From: UBA1479 sp963972065
GTDB lineage: Bacteria; Pseudomonadota; Alphaproteobacteria; Rhodospirillales; Casp-alpha2
Assembly: GCA_963972065.1 (NCBI GenBank)
Contig: CAXAVJ010000032.1
Span: forward strand, 1 to 39,932
Length of the DNA stretch: 39,932 nt
Reading direction: 5' to 3'
How positions within the stretch are numbered: position 1 is the first letter of the stretch; each line of letters begins with the position of its first letter. This document shows, in pieces, positions 14,496-23,531 of the stretch. Position numbers and translations under genes: made by a program. The notes below the pieces were generated by a model that saw only the letters and a program-made list of their open reading frames with translations, was not told the origin of the DNA and made no database searches.

Positions 14496-16052
14496 TCAGG
14501 CCGCTCCCTGGGTCTCGTCGTCCTGAAAACGGGGAAACACCCCTTCCGGCTTGGGCAGGGCCGTGCCGGGCGTCAGGGCTACGCCGGGGACCAATTGATC
14601 GAGCGCGCGGGCATCCGCCGCCACGGCCAACTGGTCCAGCAGCTTGGCCGAGGTATCGGGCATGAAGGGCTGAGTCAGGATGGCCAGCCGCCGGATGGTT
14701 TCGGCCAGCACGTACAGCACCGTCGCCATGCGGTCCGGGTCTTCCTTGCGCAGTTTCCAGGGCGCCTGGTGGTCGACATAGCCGTTGGCGGCGCGGATCA
14801 CGGCCCAGATGGCCTCCAGCGCCTCGTGGAACGCCTGACGGTCCAAAGCACCCCGCACCACGTCCAGCAGCGCCGCCGCCGGATCAAGCAGTGCCTTGTC
14901 ATCGTCGGTGAACTCGCCCGGCGTCGGCACCGTGCCGCCGCAATTCTTGGTGACCATGGACAGCACACGCTGCGCCAGGTTGCCGTAATCGTTGGCCAAC
15001 TCACCGTTCATGCGCCCGACCATGGCGCTGTGGGAGAAATCACCGTCGTTGCCGAACGGAACCTCGCGCAGCAGGAAATAGCGCACCTGGTCGAGGCCGT
15101 ATTTTCCAACCAGATCAATGGGATCGATGACGTTGCCGACGGATTTTGAAATCTTCTGGCCTTCGTTGGTCCACCAGCCGTGGGCGAACACGCGTTTCGG
15201 CGGCTCCAGCCCCGCGGCCATCAGGAAGGCCGGCCAGTAAACCGCGTGAAAGCGCAGGATGTCCTTGCCGACCATATGCAGGTCGCAGGGCCAATAGGTG
15301 GCGTATTCCCCTGCCTCGTCCGGATAACCCAGGGCCGAGATGTAGTTGGTCAGGGCGTCGAGCCAGACGTAGAAGATGTGCGCCTCGTCGCCCGGCACCG
15401 GCACGCCCCAGTTGAAGGTGGTGCGCGACACGGACAGATCCTGCAGGCCGCCCTTGACGAAGCTGGTGACCTCGTTGCGCCGGCTCGGCGGGGCGATGAA
15501 ATCTGGGTTGGCGTCATAGAACGCCAACAACCTGTCTTCCCAGGCGGACAGGCGGAAGAAGTAGCTGGGCTCCTCCACCCATTCGACCTCGGCGCCCGAG
15601 GGCGCGATGCGCGTACCGTCGGGCCGCTTGGTCAACTCGCCCTCGCCGTAGAACGCCTCGTCGCGCACGGCGTACCAGCCGGAATAGCTGCCGAGGTAGA
15701 TTTCCCCGGCGTCGATCATGCGCTGCCAGATCGCCTGGCAGGCCTTGATGTGGCGCGGCTCCGTGGTGCGGATGAAGTCGTCGTGGCTGAAATTCATGAA
15801 ATCGGCCAGGGTGCGGAAATTCTGCGACACCTGATCGGCGAAGGTCTGCGGATCGATGCCCTTGGCCTGGGCCGATTTTTCCACCTTCTGGCCGTGTTCG
15901 TCCGTGCCCGTCAGGAACTTCACGTCGTAACCGTCCAGGCGCTTGAACCGCGCCAGCACGTCACAGGCCAGCGTCGTATACGCATGGCCGATGTGCGGCG
16001 CGTCGTTCACGTAATAGATGGGCGTGGTCAGGTAGTAGGGCGTGGCCGGCAT
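14496..16052 (-). CDS. metG: methionine--tRNA ligase
   Basis: Class I aminoacyl-tRNA synthetase charging tRNA-Met. HIGH is exact at residues 20-23 (APHIGHAYTT), and the KMSKS loop reads KISKS in NEGQKISKSVGNVID. The 518-residue length and the lack of a C-terminal tRNA-binding (EMAP II/Trbp111-like) domain place it in the short form. The connective peptide (GWYAVRDEAFYGEGEL) has no cysteine, so the zinc knuckle of the E. coli type is absent. The ATG at 16052 leads directly into PYYLTTPIYYVND; a GTG at 16070 would add six residues and cannot be excluded. It lies 48 bp after holB, within a conserved tmk-holB-metG-tatD cluster. Confidence 0.97.
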   Translation of the reverse strand: MPATPYYLTTPIYYVNDAPHIGHAYTTLACDVLARFKRLDGYDVKFLTGTDEHGQKVEKSAQAKGIDPQTFADQVSQNFRTLADFMNFSHDDFIRTTEPRHIKACQAIWQRMIDAGEIYLGSYSGWYAVRDEAFYGEGELTKRPDGTRIAPSGAEVEWVEEPSYFFRLSAWEDRLLAFYDANPDFIAPPSRRNEVTSFVKGGLQDLSVSRTTFNWGVPVPGDEAHIFYVWLDALTNYISALGYPDEAGEYATYWPCDLHMVGKDILRFHAVYWPAFLMAAGLEPPKRVFAHGWWTNEGQKISKSVGNVIDPIDLVGKYGLDQVRYFLLREVPFGNDGDFSHSAMVGRMNGELANDYGNLAQRVLSMVTKNCGGTVPTPGEFTDDDKALLDPAAALLDVVRGALDRQAFHEALEAIWAVIRAANGYVDHQAPWKLRKEDPDRMATVLYVLAETIRRLAILTQPFMPDTSAKLLDQLAVAADARALDQLVPGVALTPGTALPKPEGVFPRFQDDETQGAA

Positions 16053-16100
16053 GTGTGGATCCAATGGCACAGGGCGTTTCAGGGTGGTGCGTCGTCCGCG

Positions 16101-17252
16101 TTATCGCCGGACCGCCGCTTCGGCCGTGATGAACGCGTTGAGAACCACCTGCTTGCGGTCCAGGTTGGCGGCGGTCGTCGCGGCAAGCAGGCGCGACACC
16201 TTTTCCCATACCTCCAGCCAGCGATCAAGGCCGGCCATGGCGTTGAGCCTGGCCACGGCCTCAGCGTCGATGATGTCCGGCAACGGCCCGCCGCCGGCGG
16301 CGATAATCAGGCGTTCCAGCCACCAACGCAGCGTCTTGGCGAAAGCCGCGAATTCGGCTTCCTTCCCGGCACCGCCCAGACGCCCTGCGAAATCATGTAA
16401 ATCCTTGGCCGGAATGCCGTCCGGCAAGCGCGCGAGCAGGCCCGAGACCTCGTCCAGCATGGCCAATCCCCCCTGCTCCGCCAGATCGAGGGCGTACCCG
16501 ATGCTGCCTTCGGCGACTTCGGCCAGACGCGCCGCCTCGGCCGCCCCCAGATCGGGACAGCGCTGGGCGATCAGGGCCGCCACGGCATCCGCCGGCGGCG
16601 GCCGCAGGGTCAGACGCCGGCAGCGCGAACGGATGGTCGGCAGCAAACTGCCGGGGGTATGGGACACCAGGATAACCAAGGCCTGGGGCGGTGGTTCTTC
16701 AAGTACTTTGAGAAGCGCATTGGCAGCATTTCGGTTCATGTCGTCGGCGCTATCGATGACGACCACGCGCCACGCCCCCTCGCCCGCCGTCAGACTGAGA
16801 AAGCCTTTCACGGCGCGGATGGCGTCGACCGGGATCTGGCCCTTGCGGCGGCCGGTCTTCTCGTCAACCGCGCATTCGATCACCATCAAGTCGGCATGGC
16901 TGCCGGCCAGCGTGCGGTGGAACACGGGATGGGCGGGGTCCAGGTAAAGCCCCGGCCCGTCTCCCCCGGCCCCGGCAGGCGCAGGGGCCGGTTCCGGCGG
17001 GGCGTCGCCAAACAGGCCCGGGCCATCGTTCGTGGGGGCGGCCTTGGCCAGGACCGCGCCATGGCTCAGGACATAGCGCGCAAACCGGTGCGCCAGGGTC
17101 GCCTTGCCGATGCCCTTGGGCCCGGTGATCAGCCAGGCATGGGCCAGGCGACCGGCCTCAAGCGCCGTGCGCAGGCTCTCCTCGGCCTCCAGATGCCCGA
17201 TCAAGTCCGGATTGGCGCGCGGGTCCAGGTCCGGGGCATCGTCGTCACTCAT
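16101..17252 (-). CDS. holB: DNA polymerase III subunit delta'
   Basis: Clamp-loader subunit of the replicase. The 383-residue protein has a P-loop-like GPKGIGKAT near residues 44-52, the Walker B-like VVVIDSADDMN, the ANALLKVLEEPP segment, and the SRC motif in TIRSRCRRL. Between the P-loop and Walker B, the zinc-binding cysteine module of E. coli delta' is replaced by a Pro/Ala/Gly-rich insert (PPEPAPAPAGAGGDGPG). The initiation codon overlaps the tmk stop by 4 bp, so translation is coupled. The C-terminal collar domain (about 230-380) is present. Confidence 0.95.
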   Translation of the reverse strand: MSDDDAPDLDPRANPDLIGHLEAEESLRTALEAGRLAHAWLITGPKGIGKATLAHRFARYVLSHGAVLAKAAPTNDGPGLFGDAPPEPAPAPAGAGGDGPGLYLDPAHPVFHRTLAGSHADLMVIECAVDEKTGRRKGQIPVDAIRAVKGFLSLTAGEGAWRVVVIDSADDMNRNAANALLKVLEEPPPQALVILVSHTPGSLLPTIRSRCRRLTLRPPPADAVAALIAQRCPDLGAAEAARLAEVAEGSIGYALDLAEQGGLAMLDEVSGLLARLPDGIPAKDLHDFAGRLGGAGKEAEFAAFAKTLRWWLERLIIAAGGGPLPDIIDAEAVARLNAMAGLDRWLEVWEKVSRLLAATTAANLDRKQVVLNAFITAEAAVRR

Positions 17253-17899
17253 CGGCCCGCGGCTTTCAGGTCGGCGCCCAGGCGATGCGACACGGCGGCG
17301 CAGATTTCCCGCTGCACATCATCGACGGTGCCGGTGGCATCAACCACGGCGCAGCGTCCGGGTTCCGCCTCGGCGATCGCCAGGAAGGTATCTCGGATGC
17401 GGGTGTGAAAGCCCAGGTCCATGCGCTCATATCGGTCCTCGGCCCCGGCGCGGCCGAAGGCGCGGGCCAGACCTTCCTCCACCGGTATATCCAGGATCAG
17501 GGTCAAATCCGGCTGAAAGTCGCCCAGAATGTCTTCCTTGAGGGCCTGAATGCGCTGCAGCCCCAGGCCGTGCCCGCCGCCCTGATAGGCCAGCGTGGAA
17601 TCGGTGAAGCGATCGCATAGCACCCAGGCGCCGCTTTCCAGCGCCGGCAGGATCGATTTCTCGACATGGTCAACCCGGGCCGCGAAATGCAGGAGCACCT
17701 CAGCCACCGGCGGCCAGCGGTCAATCGTGCCACGAACCAGCAGATTACGGATGTCCTCCGCCCCCGGCGTGCCGCCGGGCTCCCGCGTGGTCAGAACCTC
17801 GACACCCGCGTCCTCCAGCACCTTGGCCAACAGGCCGAGTTGGGTCGACTTGCCGCCGCCCTCGCCGCCTTCGAATGTAATGAACTTGCCCGTCGTCAC
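17249..17899 (-). CDS. tmk: thymidylate kinase
   Basis: Phosphorylates dTMP to dTDP for DNA synthesis. The 216-residue protein has the P-loop GGEGGGKST at residues 11-19, TREPGGTPGAEDIR, the DRFTDSTLAYQG substrate motif and the LDIPVEEGLAR strand-helix. The lid segment (AGAEDRYERM) is present. The length is typical. It lies 81 bp downstream of the D,D-carboxypeptidase gene and overlaps holB by 4 bp, as is usual for the tmk-holB pair. Confidence 0.97.
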   Translation of the reverse strand: MTTGKFITFEGGEGGGKSTQLGLLAKVLEDAGVEVLTTREPGGTPGAEDIRNLLVRGTIDRWPPVAEVLLHFAARVDHVEKSILPALESGAWVLCDRFTDSTLAYQGGGHGLGLQRIQALKEDILGDFQPDLTLILDIPVEEGLARAFGRAGAEDRYERMDLGFHTRIRDTFLAIAEAEPGRCAVVDATGTVDDVQREICAAVSHRLGADLKAAGR

Positions 17900-17980
17900 C
17901 GGCCGGCACCCCGAATATCCTGGTTATCGCGCGTTCCGTGCATGTCCGCCGTCAGCCGCCGCGTCCCTGATCGGGCGGCG

Positions 17981-19171
17981 CTAACCGGAAACACCCAGGA
18001 TGATAGACCGGAGAGCACTCATCACCCTACCGAAAAGGCCCAGGCGTTCGGCGCCGTCACCAGCCAAAAGCGGGACTTTGATCGCTTCGCGCTCAGGGAA
18101 GGTCAGGGTCAGGGTGCCGAGCTTGTCCCCCGCCTGTACCGGGGCCGGCACGGGCGTCTGATATTCGACGGTTACCTTCATGCCCGCGCGTTCCTTGCGC
18201 GGCAGGGTCAGCAGCATCTCGTCGGTGACGATCAGCGGCACCTGTGGCTTATTGCCGAGCCAGATATCGATCTTGGCGACTTCCTCGCCGGCCTTGAACA
18301 GGGCGTAGTTCTTGAACTCGCGGAAGCCCCATTCGAGAAGCCGTTGCGGCTCCTCGCGCCGGGCACGCTTGTTGGGCAGGCCGTTGACGACCAGGATCAG
18401 CCGCCGGTCGAGGCGCTCCGCCGAGGCGGTCAACCCGTATCCGGCATTTTCCGTATGCCCCGTCTTCAGGCCGTCGACACCGATGCCTTTGCCCAACAGT
18501 TCGTTACGGTTGTGCTGGGTGTGGTTGTTGTAGGTGAACTTGCGCTCCGAGTAATAGTGGTAGAACTCGGGAAAATCCTTGATCGTCCGCTTGGCCAGGG
18601 TCGCCAGATCACGCGCCGTCATGCGGTGTTCCGGATGGGGCCAGCCCGACGCGTTGCGGAAGGTGCTGTTCTTGAGCCCGATTTCGCGGGCCTTTTCGGT
18701 CATCATCTCGGCAAAGGCATCCTCGCTGCCGGCCAAGGCCTCGGCGACGACAACGCAGGCGTCGTTGCCCGACTGCACGATGATGCCCTGCAACAGATCC
18801 TCGACGCGGACCCGCTGGCGCGGTTCCAGGAACATGGTCGACCCGCCCGAGGCCCAATTGCCCTTGCGCCAGGCATTCTCGCTGACCACGAACTCCTCGT
18901 CGAGGGACAGGCTGCCCTCCTTCAGGCGTTCGAACACCATGTAGACCGTCATCAGCTTGCTCATGGATGCCGGCGGCATCAGGGCGTCCGCGTCCTTTTC
19001 GAACAGCACGGCGCCGGTCTGACTGTCGATCAGGACCGCCTCGCGGGCGACGGTGTCCATGGCCGCGGCCGGCGGGACGCCGGCCGTCATGGCGGCGATC
19101 ATCACGGCCGCCGCCGCAAGGCGGCGCAGATGCGGAACGGATTGGGATACGGAATTCAATATCGTCATCAT
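17981..19171 (-). CDS. D-alanyl-D-alanine carboxypeptidase (PBP5/6 type, peptidase S11)
   Basis: Periplasmic low-molecular-weight penicillin-binding protein that trims the terminal D-Ala of peptidoglycan pentapeptides. From the ATG at 19171 (396 residues) there is a signal peptide with a cleavage site likely after PPAAA near residue 37. The active-site motifs are SMSK at residues 69-72, SGND (SxN) about 60 residues on, and KTG in GLKTGHTENAGYG. The C-terminal PBP5_C beta domain covers about 290-380. The very end, SALRSIILGVSG, is a short amphipathic membrane anchor as in PBP5. Earlier in-frame starts up to 19264 would add a non-signal-like leader. The gene lies between rlpA and tmk. Confidence 0.94.
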   Translation of the reverse strand: MMTILNSVSQSVPHLRRLAAAAVMIAAMTAGVPPAAAMDTVAREAVLIDSQTGAVLFEKDADALMPPASMSKLMTVYMVFERLKEGSLSLDEEFVVSENAWRKGNWASGGSTMFLEPRQRVRVEDLLQGIIVQSGNDACVVVAEALAGSEDAFAEMMTEKAREIGLKNSTFRNASGWPHPEHRMTARDLATLAKRTIKDFPEFYHYYSERKFTYNNHTQHNRNELLGKGIGVDGLKTGHTENAGYGLTASAERLDRRLILVVNGLPNKRARREEPQRLLEWGFREFKNYALFKAGEEVAKIDIWLGNKPQVPLIVTDEMLLTLPRKERAGMKVTVEYQTPVPAPVQAGDKLGTLTLTFPEREAIKVPLLAGDGAERLGLFGRVMSALRSIILGVSG

Positions 19172-19285
19172 GCTTCGCGCCCGCTGCTTAAAGGCACGTC
19201 CTTCTGGTTCCTTGCAATACCCGGGACCGGGCGTCCGGGCCAATCTTTGCGCCGACCACGCCATGGAAATGGGGCGAAAATGGGG

Positions 19286-20272
19286 TCAGGACCCCGCCCC
19301 CTTGCCGTCGACGATGATCCGCGCCCCTGGATAACCGATGGCCTGAAGTTGCTCAAGGGCCCGGTCGGCATCCTCGACCGTGGCCAGAGGACCGACCCGG
19401 ACACGGTAAAAATCCTTGTTGTCGATCAGGACATGGGAAATCGTCGCCGGCGACACCCGGTTGACCATGATCTGGGTCCGCATGGCGTTCTGGTAATTGG
19501 TGAAAGCCCCCGCCTGAACAAAGATCTTGGTCGGCCCGACGGCGACTGTGGTGACTTCCGGTTCGGCCGGCGGGGCGGGGCGAATGTCATCAGCAGCGGC
19601 GGCTTGGCTGCTCGGCGCCGATGCGGGTGGCGGGCTGGACGGCTGGGGGGCGGCCTGCGCCCCCGGCGGCGGCGGCAGGGATTCGGCGCTGACCGAGGCT
19701 TTCGGCATCTTGTCCACCTGTATGGGACTGCCGTGTTCAGCAATTGAGTCTTGGCCGAGAATCTGCGCCTTCAGGGCCTGCGAGCGTTCGGCCAGAATCT
19801 GCACCCGGACCCGCGCCGTGCCCTGGTCCTTGAACCCCAGCAATTGCGCGCCGCGGCGAGAGACATCGATAATGCGCCCCTTGGCGAAGGGCCCCCGGTC
19901 GTTGACCCGAAGCACGATGGAGCGCCCGTTTTCCAGGTTGATGACCCGTACGAAGGACGGCAGCGGCAACGTGCGGTGCGCCGCCGTCAGGTCATTCATG
20001 TCGTAGGTCTCGCCGTTGGCCGTGTCCTTGCCGTGGAAATCACTGCCGTACCAGGAGGCGATCCCGGTTTCGTCGTAGTCCCATTCCTCGGCCGGATAAT
20101 ACCAGGTGCCGGAAATCTGATAGGGATTGCCGATCTTGTAATGGCCCGTGGTTCCCGCCGCCCCTTGCAGGCGCTTGGTGCCGGAAATCAGGAACTGAGT
20201 TTCGGCGCAACCACTGACCAGGATGGCCAACCCCAACAAGATCAGCCAGTTAACCTTAATACGCCCAGCCAT
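19286..20272 (-). CDS. rlpA: septal ring lytic transglycosylase RlpA family lipoprotein
   Basis: A 328-residue lipoprotein with lipobox VSGC (Cys 22). A double-psi beta-barrel (RlpA/expansin-like) domain covers about residues 68-160 (TGIASWYGSDFHGKDTANGE, VLRVNDRGPFAKGRIIDVSR). A low-complexity Pro/Ser/Ala linker follows at about 190-235. A C-terminal SPOR domain covers about 250-325 (IFVQAGAFTNYQNA, YRVRVGPLATVEDADRAL) and would bind denuded glycan strands at the septum. In Pseudomonas RlpA cleaves such glycans during cell separation. The domain order and length are standard. It sits 97 bp downstream of the mltB-like gene, in a conserved cell-wall cluster. Confidence 0.95.
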   Translation of the reverse strand: MAGRIKVNWLILLGLAILVSGCAETQFLISGTKRLQGAAGTTGHYKIGNPYQISGTWYYPAEEWDYDETGIASWYGSDFHGKDTANGETYDMNDLTAAHRTLPLPSFVRVINLENGRSIVLRVNDRGPFAKGRIIDVSRRGAQLLGFKDQGTARVRVQILAERSQALKAQILGQDSIAEHGSPIQVDKMPKASVSAESLPPPPGAQAAPQPSSPPPASAPSSQAAAADDIRPAPPAEPEVTTVAVGPTKIFVQAGAFTNYQNAMRTQIMVNRVSPATISHVLIDNKDFYRVRVGPLATVEDADRALEQLQAIGYPGARIIVDGKGAGS

Positions 20273-20369
20273 GGCGCCGCCCCCTGAATACGAAAATGTA
20301 GTGGAAAATCTACGGAAACCAGCCTTTATCTAGTGTAGTCGAGTCTGGCCCGCCCGGCAACTGTGGGCG

Positions 20370-21608
20370 TTACCCGCCGCTGCCGCGCAGATGATCGAGC
20401 AATCGGGAATCCGGATAACCGTCCGGCGCCAGGCCTTCACGTCCCTGATAGGCTTTGATGGCACGCCGGGTCTTGGCCCCGGCGATGCCGTCCTGCCCCC
20501 CGGTGTCGAACCCTTTTTCCGCCAGAAGACGCTGAATTTCACGCATGTCGGATCTGGATAAGGCTTTGTCGTTACTTGGCTTTTTGGCAACGAGGGAACC
20601 TTTTTCGACCAAACGGTCGGCAAGATGCCCAACCGCCAAGGCATAGAGAATCGAGCGGTTCCACACGAGAATGGTTTCATAATTGCCGTAGACCAGGAAG
20701 GCTGGGCCATCCGCTCCCGCGGGCAACACCAGGGCTGCATTGATGTCCGCCGCCGGCAGGTCACGGCCATCGGAACGGCGCACGCCTTTTGCCTGCCATT
20801 CCTTTAATTTCAATTTCTTATCAAGTCCGCTTAAAGCAAAATCGAAGCCTTTGGGCAGACGCACCTCGCGTCCCCAGGTCTCGTCCTTGCGCCAACCGGA
20901 CTTGGACAGGAAATGCGCCGACGAGGCGAACACGTCCGGCAGGGATCGCCATAAATCACGGCGCCCGTCGCCATCGAAGTCGATCGCATAGGCGCGGTAG
21001 GTCGAGGGAATGAACTGGGTATTGCCCATGGCCCCGGCCCAGGATGCCTTCACATCCGCCGGGATGTCGCCACGGTCGATGATCTCCAGCGCCGCCAGAA
21101 GCTGTTCTGAAAAGAACTTGGAACGCCGGGGATCGAACGCCAGGGTCGCCAGGGAGCCGATCAGCGGAAAGGTTCCCGTGTAGTCGCCGAAGTTACTTTC
21201 CAGCCCCCAAAAGGCAACCAGGAACCGGGGCGGCACACCGTATTTAGCCTCGACCTTGTTCAGCAGTTCGGCATGGGTCTTCAGCAGTTCGCGGCCGCGG
21301 GTGATCCGTTTGTCGGAAATCGTCTTTTCGTAATACTGCCAGAAGGTCATGGTGAATTCGGGCTGGCGGCGGTCCAGCTCGATGACCCGGGTGATGTAGG
21401 ACGCGCCCGCCAGGGCCCGGTCCAGGGTCGCGGCGGAAATACCCCGCGCGGCGGCGGTTGTTTTGAAAGAATCGAGCCAAGCCTGGAATTCGGCGGCGCT
21501 CGGTGGGGTTACCGGTTCAACCGAGGCAGAAGCCGGCCGAATGCCAAGGCTTCCAAGCCAAAGAGCGCACAACACCGACGCCGCGAGCCATATTGAACGT
21601 CTCTGCAT
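20370..21608 (-). CDS. lytic murein transglycosylase (MltB-type) with peptidoglycan-binding domain
   Basis: A 412-residue periplasmic lytic transglycosylase of family 3 (SLT_2). The signal peptide ends near residue 29 (RPASASVEP). The catalytic glutamate is E137 in FWGLESNFGDYTG. Typical motifs follow: SWAGAMGNTQFIPSTY, then DFDGDGRRDLW. The last 65 residues are a PG_binding_1 domain (EIQRLLAEKGFDTGGQDG, KTRRAIKAYQ). The ATG at 21608 starts a clean signal peptide; the longer frame to 21794 is rejected. The enzyme cleaves the MurNAc-GlcNAc bond with formation of 1,6-anhydroMurNAc. No lipobox is seen, so unlike E. coli MltB it is probably soluble. Confidence 0.94.
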   Translation of the reverse strand: MQRRSIWLAASVLCALWLGSLGIRPASASVEPVTPPSAAEFQAWLDSFKTTAAARGISAATLDRALAGASYITRVIELDRRQPEFTMTFWQYYEKTISDKRITRGRELLKTHAELLNKVEAKYGVPPRFLVAFWGLESNFGDYTGTFPLIGSLATLAFDPRRSKFFSEQLLAALEIIDRGDIPADVKASWAGAMGNTQFIPSTYRAYAIDFDGDGRRDLWRSLPDVFASSAHFLSKSGWRKDETWGREVRLPKGFDFALSGLDKKLKLKEWQAKGVRRSDGRDLPAADINAALVLPAGADGPAFLVYGNYETILVWNRSILYALAVGHLADRLVEKGSLVAKKPSNDKALSRSDMREIQRLLAEKGFDTGGQDGIAGAKTRRAIKAYQGREGLAPDGYPDSRLLDHLRGSGG

Positions 21609-21726
21609 GATCCTCGATACCCTGCCCGACCGATAGCGGTTGCCTCGCCTGGGCCATGAAGGCCTTGTGCCATAGGGATTTGACCGCCGCAAGGGGGCCG
21701 GCTGCCCGGTCGTGCGGTTGATTATA

Positions 21727-22518
21727 TCAGGGAGCCGGGTACAGGCTGTCGCTACGGCCCAGAATATAGGCGACAGCCATGCCCAGGAATTCATGCACGG
21801 CGGCGTCCAGCATGGACTGCCCCCCCAGGTTCTCCAGGCTCAGCGTCCAACCCCTGGCCGGCAGCGTGATGTAATCGACGGGATAGGGAATGACCGGCCA
21901 GTCTTGCTTGCGGAACAGGCCGACGGCGCGCGGCATATGGCGGGCGGAGGTAATCATCACCCAAGGCCGGCCGTCCTCGACCGTCACCAATTTCTTGCTG
22001 AACACCACGTTTTCCATGGTGTTGCGCGACTCCGCCTCGACAACCACCCGCGACATATCAAGATTGAGCAGCTCTGCCAGATCCTTGAAGTAATGCCCTT
22101 CCTTGGCATCCTGGGCGAACAGACTGCCCGCTCCGCCGGTGAACACCAACGGCACGCCCGGGCGGGTGTCCCCCAACATGGCAAAGAACAACAGCCGTTC
22201 CATGCTGCTGTCGACGGCGATCTGCCCCCGCTCGCGGGAGAGCACAGGATTGATGGAGCCCCCGAGCACGATGATTCCGCCGATCTTTTCCGGCAGCTCC
22301 GTCTGTTTGGGAAAGCGCTCCTCCAGATCTCGGATCATCATCTCTCCGACCGGGATCACGGTGACCGCCCAAAGGGTCAGGATACTGACACCGAACAGCA
22401 TCAGACCGGCCCGGCGAAACCGGGTCAGGACGAGCACAAAACCGACCGTCATGCCAAGAAACATGACCATCGACGGCTTCAACAGAAACCACATAACTTT
22501 GGACAGGATGAAATACAT
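21727..22518 (-). CDS. YdcF family membrane protein (DUF218)
   Basis: A 263-residue protein of the YdcF/ElyC/SanA family. Two hydrophobic segments (about residues 15-30 and 37-57) anchor it in the membrane, and the DUF218 domain (about 75-250) follows. Family motifs visible are GGIIVLGGSI, VFTGGAGS, EAESRNTMENV and WVMITSARHMPRA. ElyC of E. coli affects envelope and peptidoglycan precursor metabolism; the catalytic activity of the family is not settled. The start at 22518 (MYFILSK) gives a good membrane N-terminus. It is the first gene of the minus-strand cell-wall run, 118 bp upstream of the transglycosylase gene. Confidence 0.9.
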   Translation of the reverse strand: MYFILSKVMWFLLKPSMVMFLGMTVGFVLVLTRFRRAGLMLFGVSILTLWAVTVIPVGEMMIRDLEERFPKQTELPEKIGGIIVLGGSINPVLSRERGQIAVDSSMERLLFFAMLGDTRPGVPLVFTGGAGSLFAQDAKEGHYFKDLAELLNLDMSRVVVEAESRNTMENVVFSKKLVTVEDGRPWVMITSARHMPRAVGLFRKQDWPVIPYPVDYITLPARGWTLSLENLGGQSMLDAAVHEFLGMAVAYILGRSDSLYPAP

Positions 22519-22630
22519 GGCCCGGCTTGTACCCCAAGGCCCGATCAAGCGCACGCAAATCCGCCTAACACGGATACCGTCGCGTCACCTTCAGACGATC
22601 CTACAGGGCGCGCGGCATGGGCCAGGCATT

Positions 22631-22649
22631 AAAAAAAGCCCTGAAGGGC
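22631..22649 (-). terminator. intrinsic terminator
   Basis: On the minus strand GCCCT-TC-AGGGC is followed directly by seven T residues. It lies 32 bp beyond the stop of the hypothetical gene at 22681-22995 and is the clearest Rho-independent terminator in the window. It isolates that gene from the downstream YdcF gene. Confidence 0.88.
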
Positions 22650-22680
22650 CCGACACCACAACACGGAAGGCGTTCGAACC

Positions 22681-22995
22681 TCAGACCTGGATGTCGACCG
22701 TCTTGCCGCTATTAGCGGGGAAATCAGGGGATTTGAATTCGTTGCCGGCACCGCTGTTGGACGCGCGGTCGTCTTCTGAGGAATGGTGGGAATTCTTGTC
22801 TTCGAGGATAGCCCCGACGGCGGCATTGCGGTTGCGGTTTTCTTCAGCCGTCTGAACGACAGCTGCGGTCGCATCCTCGCGCCGATCAGAAATCTGCTCT
22901 GCCGCTCGCTCGAAAACGACTTGCCGCACCACTGCCAGATTGAGGGCAGTGAGGGCTGCGTTTACTCCCGGCGCTTTCTGTGCCGAACCGATCAT
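22681..22995 (-). CDS. hypothetical protein with disordered polar C-terminus
   Basis: A 104-residue protein I cannot assign. Residues 1-60 are predicted helical (NAALTALNLAVVRQVVFERAAEQI, ATAAVVQTAEENRNRNAAVGAIL). Residues 65-104 are polar and probably disordered (NSHHSSEDDRASNSGAGNE), and the chain ends in a short hydrophobic TVDIQV tail. It has no signal peptide, membrane helix or cysteine. An AAGGGA lies ten bases before the ATG, and a strong intrinsic terminator follows, so it is a monocistronic unit. Small helical proteins with a VDI-type tail are common in flagellated alphaproteobacteria, but I have no firm family. Confidence 0.7.
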   Translation of the reverse strand: MIGSAQKAPGVNAALTALNLAVVRQVVFERAAEQISDRREDATAAVVQTAEENRNRNAAVGAILEDKNSHHSSEDDRASNSGAGNEFKSPDFPANSGKTVDIQV

Positions 22996-23324
22996 TGTCA
23001 GGCGGTCCCTTCTGAACCTGCACGTCGCGTGATCAAATCATCACACACGGATTACATTCGTATATTACCAAGACCAGGCACGCATAACAACCCTATCTTG
23101 ACAATTTTTTCATTTTATGGATTAGGGCTGATTTCCGCCGTTTTTGCGCAGTGCGACGCGTGAAAATTGCCGTGAAATCAAACCCTGACAGTAACCTGAC
23201 GTCATCTTTTTGGTCTTTTTTTTGGGGTTTGTGACTCCGGTCACTGCCGCACCGAGGTGCATTAGCAAGACTGCATTCAGCAAAACGTCGGACGAACGGA
23301 CATGCCGGGGCAGGAGGCTTCACA
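22996..23324. other. 329-bp intergenic region, promoters likely, no long gene
   Basis: This region separates the minus-strand hypothetical gene from the plus-strand 38-residue ORF, so it must hold divergent promoters. A perfect TTGACA lies at 23098-23103 on the plus strand, but only a poor -10 (ATTAGG at 23121) follows at 17 bp. Two T tracts at about 23205-23222 follow no obvious stem. The region from 23030 to 23130 is AT-rich for this genome. A small RNA here cannot be excluded. Confidence 0.4.
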
Positions 23325-23441
23325 ATGACGAACCGATCCACCAGACTCATCGGCAACACACTTGGCGTGGTAACCGGGGGCACCCTCGCCGCCATCGGCG
23401 TCATCCACATCATCCAGTTAAGCCTTCTCCGGCTTTTCTAG
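23325..23441 (+). CDS. 38-residue putative small membrane protein
   Basis: An ATG at 23325 opens a 38-codon frame ending with TAG at 23441. It is preceded by CAGGAGG (23311-23317), a near-perfect Shine-Dalgarno sequence seven bases before the ATG. The product has a basic N-terminus (MTNRSTRLIGN), one hydrophobic stretch of about 20 residues (GVVTGGTLAAIGVIHIIQLS) and a basic end (LLRLF). That fits a single-span inner-membrane microprotein with a cytosolic N-terminus. No family is recognised. It stands alone between a divergent hypothetical gene and tRNA-Ser. It is too short for default gene callers, so it may be missing from annotations. Confidence 0.6.
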   Translation: MTNRSTRLIGNTLGVVTGGTLAAIGVIHIIQLSLLRLF

Positions 23442-23531
23442 GCGAGTTCGACCGACATTCGCTTAGTCTTGACAGCCGCCCGCGAACACGAGAGACATCC
23501 TCCCTATATCCGGGCTCCGTGAGTCTGGACC

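Noticed and set aside
17666..19747. A 693-codon open frame on the plus strand.
   Set aside because: It is antisense to tmk, the D,D-carboxypeptidase and rlpA, all firmly identified; it is a by-product of high GC content.
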